A DNA stretch of 7,195 bases from Nocardioidaceae bacterium. GTDB taxonomy: Bacteria > Actinomycetota > Actinomycetes > Propionibacteriales > Nocardioidaceae. This document shows, in pieces, positions 5,996 to 7,195 of the stretch (its first letter is position 1; the number at the start of each line of letters is the position of its first letter). The stretch spans positions 1 through 7,195 of the forward strand of contig JAOPXA010000071.1 in the NCBI GenBank assembly GCA_025965395.1. The letters run 5' to 3'. The notes below the pieces were generated by a model. That model had not been told where the DNA came from. It searched no databases and saw only the letters and a program-made list of their open reading frames with translations. The translations under genes and the position numbers were made by a program.

Positions 5996-6609
5996 CTTCC
6001 ATACAGGCTGCGAATCCCGTGGGTCAAAAGCTCGACGCCGATCGCCAGGATCAGGAACCCGATGATTCGCGTGATCGCCCCGATCCCCGACGGTCCTAGC
6101 TTGTCGACGATCGGAGTGCCCCAGCGCAGGAGCACCGTGATGATGACCGACACGATGGCGACCGCGACGACGATGCCGAGTCGGTCCTCGATGCCTGGTT
6201 GACGTGCGGCGAGCGCGATGACCACACCGATCGCGCCGGGCCCGGCGATGAGCGGCAGCGCCATGGGGGTGAACGAGATGTCGGCCTTGGTGGCGGCGTG
6301 GTCTTTTTCGGCCGCCGTGAAGTTCTCCCGCGGGACGATCATCCCGAAGCCGGAGTGGCCAACGACGAGCCCGCCCGCCACTTGGAGGGCCCCGAGCGTG
6401 ATGCCAAACGCCGAGAGCACCACGGAGCCGAGCATCGTGAAGATTGCCAGGATGGCAAACACGTAAAGTCCCACGCGGATTGCCTGCTTGCGGGTCTCCG
6501 CGGGATCGAACGATCCAGTCATCCCGGCGAATGCGGCGAGTGCGCCGATGGGGTTGACGATGGGGAGAAGTGCAGCGAGTGCGGCAGTGGCGACGTTGAC
6601 GGTGTTCAC
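5992..6609 (-). CDS. MarC family integral membrane protein
   Basis: This 205-residue protein has six likely membrane helices (about 5-27, 42-64, 68-90, 112-134, 145-163 and 179-200). It matches the MarC family: an N-terminal helix with ALLPIVNPIGALAAFAGMT (12-30), and the highly typical SFTPMALPLIAGPGAIGVVI (112-131) at the start of the second half, reflecting the internal repeat of the family. MarC proteins lie in the inner membrane; their function is unsettled, and an early link to multiple antibiotic resistance in E. coli was not upheld. The start is a GTG at 6609-6607 without a ribosome site. TAGGCT (6621-6616) lies six bases before it, another possible leaderless start. Its stop shares the sequence CTAG (5992-5995) with the tadA stop on the other strand, a 4-bp tail-to-tail overlap that leaves no room for a terminator between the genes. 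Confidence 0.9.
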   Translation of the reverse strand: MNTVNVATAALAALLPIVNPIGALAAFAGMTGSFDPAETRKQAIRVGLYVFAILAIFTMLGSVVLSAFGITLGALQVAGGLVVGHSGFGMIVPRENFTAAEKDHAATKADISFTPMALPLIAGPGAIGVVIALAARQPGIEDRLGIVVAVAIVSVIITVLLRWGTPIVDKLGPSGIGAITRIIGFLILAIGVELLTHGIRSLYGS

Positions 6610-6649
6610 CTTTGCAGCCTAGTCACGCCAGTCTTGGAGTCGGACTCAG

Positions 6650-6680
6650 TTGGCTGGGGCCGCGGCGCTTCGGGTAATGT
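6650..6680 (+). promoter_or_regulatory. Promoter of the serine tRNA
   Basis: TAATGT (6675-6680) is a good -10 hexamer and TTGGCT (6650-6655) a fair -35, with a 19-base spacer that is longer than usual. The first tRNA base, G6688, lies seven bases after the -10, so the primary transcript may begin at or within a base or two of the mature 5' end. The divergent marC-family start is at 6609. Confidence 0.5.
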
Positions 6681-6687
6681 ACGCCGC

Positions 6688-6775
6688 GGTGGCGTGTCCG
6701 AGCGGCCGAAGGTGCAACACTCGAAATGTTGTGTGGGTTTATCGCCCACCGTGGGTTCAAATCCCACCGCCACCG
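6688..6775 (+). tRNA. tRNA-Ser (CGA)
   Basis: The 88-base gene folds as a class II tRNA. The acceptor is GGTGGCG (6688-6694) with CGCCACC (6768-6774) and discriminator G6775. The anticodon stem is CAACA/TGTTG (6715-6719, 6727-6731), with loop CTCGAAA and anticodon CGA at 6722-6724, reading UCG codons. The long variable arm is GTGGG/CCCAC (6733-6737, 6745-6749) and the T arm is GTGGG-TTCAAAT-CCCAC (6751-6767). The long variable arm and discriminator G are serine identity features. The CCA end is not encoded: CAC follows the discriminator, so CCA must be added by nucleotidyltransferase. The variable and T stems have identical sequence. Confidence 0.97.
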
Positions 6776-6782
6776 CACGATG

Positions 6783-6833
6783 AAGACCCCCGATTTCTAC
6801 TGCAATTGCAGGGAAAACGGGGGTCTTTGTTTT
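6783..6833 (+). terminator. Rho-independent terminator behind the serine tRNA
   Basis: A perfect 10-bp stem AAGACCCCCG/CGGGGGTCTT (6783-6792 with 6818-6827) is followed by TGTTTT (6828-6833). Within it TTTC (6794-6797) pairs with GAAA (6813-6816), and the apex is the 12-base palindrome CTGCAATTGCAG (6800-6811), so the whole 45 bases fold into one long rod. It begins eight bases after the tRNA and should end the tRNA transcript efficiently. Confidence 0.88.
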
Positions 6834-6846
6834 CGCCGGAAAGCCG

Positions 6847-6868
6847 TTTTGGGCACATTTTGGGCACA
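6847..6868. repeat. Perfect tandem 11-bp repeat TTTTGGGCACA x2
   Basis: TTTTGGGCACA occurs twice with no gap (6847-6857 and 6858-6868), followed by C and a further TTTT (6870-6873). It begins 72 bases beyond the tRNA end and 14 bases after the terminator U-run. Paired short direct repeats beside a tRNA gene resemble the arm-type sites bound by tyrosine integrases. No integrase is visible in the window, so this is only a suggestion. Confidence 0.75.
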
Positions 6869-7195
6869 CTTTTCTCACGATGTGGATGAGTGCGGGTGGT
6901 TGGAAGTGACTTGGCGTGGGTCCGCCGAGGCTCGCGGCAGCCCCAGCTGCGGCCGGAGTTTTGCCGAATTGAGCTGAGTCACTCCGCCCAGAATGACGCA
7001 CGTCGGCAGTGCCCGACTGTGTCCACGTCCGTGAGGCCGTGGAAGTCTGGACGAGTGACCCCAGCCACGCGTTCACAGGACGAAGGGCGGCCGCAGCCAA
7101 TGGGTCGCTCGTATGGCCGAGACGACTTGCGTCTAGACCGCGCTACTCACAGGTCCCGTATCGCCTCGTTGGGTGCTTCCGCGTCCCCGGGACTA
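6869..7195. other. Stretch without a supported gene
   Basis: I find no protein I recognise in these 327 bases. On the plus strand one frame is open from upstream of 7019 to the window end, but it has no good start, no ribosome site and an arginine/serine/proline-rich translation without recognisable motifs. On the minus strand an open frame covers 7100-6606 but runs over the terminator and the tRNA. A small GCAGC/GCTGC hairpin occurs near 6937-6950. No second copy of the tRNA 3' end is present. The stretch may be ordinary spacer or the edge of an integrated element continuing beyond the window. Confidence 0.5.

Noticed and set aside
6606..7100. Minus-strand open frame of 164 codons with a GFEPTVGDKPTQHFECC-like segment
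   Set aside because: It starts at a TTG, runs antisense through the terminator and the whole tRNA-Ser, and its most protein-like part is the reverse translation of the tRNA. This is a well-known false gene type over tRNA genes.
7019..7195. Plus-strand frame open to the right edge, possible start of a new gene
   Set aside because: It has no convincing start or ribosome site and no recognisable motif; with only 59 codons in a GC-rich region, openness is weak evidence.

Overview
This is a GC-rich window with the gene style of an actinobacterium. Its MenB is nearly the mycobacterial type, it has an actinobacterial DUF3817 membrane protein, its tRNA genes lack an encoded CCA end, and several genes have a TAnnnT hexamer 6-7 bases before the start codon and no Shine-Dalgarno sequence, as expected of leaderless transcripts. 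A Nocardioides/Aeromicrobium-like member of the Propionibacteriales is my best guess. That placement rests on remembered gene style and not on a comparison.

Layout from left to right. A minus-strand gabT start is cut by the left edge (1-295), followed by a DUF3817 membrane protein on the same strand (337-708). A divergent ACT-domain protein (746-1381) starts only 37 bp away. A large nested palindrome (1394-1487) lies between it and menB (1515-2420, menaquinone synthesis). A hairpin (2435-2484) separates menB from a convergent DHA2-type MFS exporter (2493-4022, minus). The exporter is divergent from a TetR-family regulator (4132-4812), and four copies of a TTTAGAnN half-site sit between them. 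Then come upp (4833-5471, minus, pyrimidine salvage), divergent tadA (5543-5995, tRNA adenosine deaminase), and a MarC-family membrane protein (5992-6609, minus) whose stop codon overlaps that of tadA. tRNA-Ser(CGA) (6688-6775) has a strong terminator behind it. The last 350 bases hold no gene I can support, but they begin with a perfect tandem 11-bp repeat just behind the tRNA, a context typical of integration sites.

Most of the window is housekeeping: menaquinone synthesis, uracil salvage, tRNA editing and a serine tRNA. The exporter/TetR pair is the one obvious accessory module and looks self-regulated, because both candidate -10 hexamers lie inside the repeated half-site. I see no clearly undescribed system of genes. 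The most interesting signals are non-coding: the palindrome before menB, the four-half-site control region, start sites that look leaderless (including one at the mature 5' end of a tRNA), and the possible attachment-site remnant at the right end.
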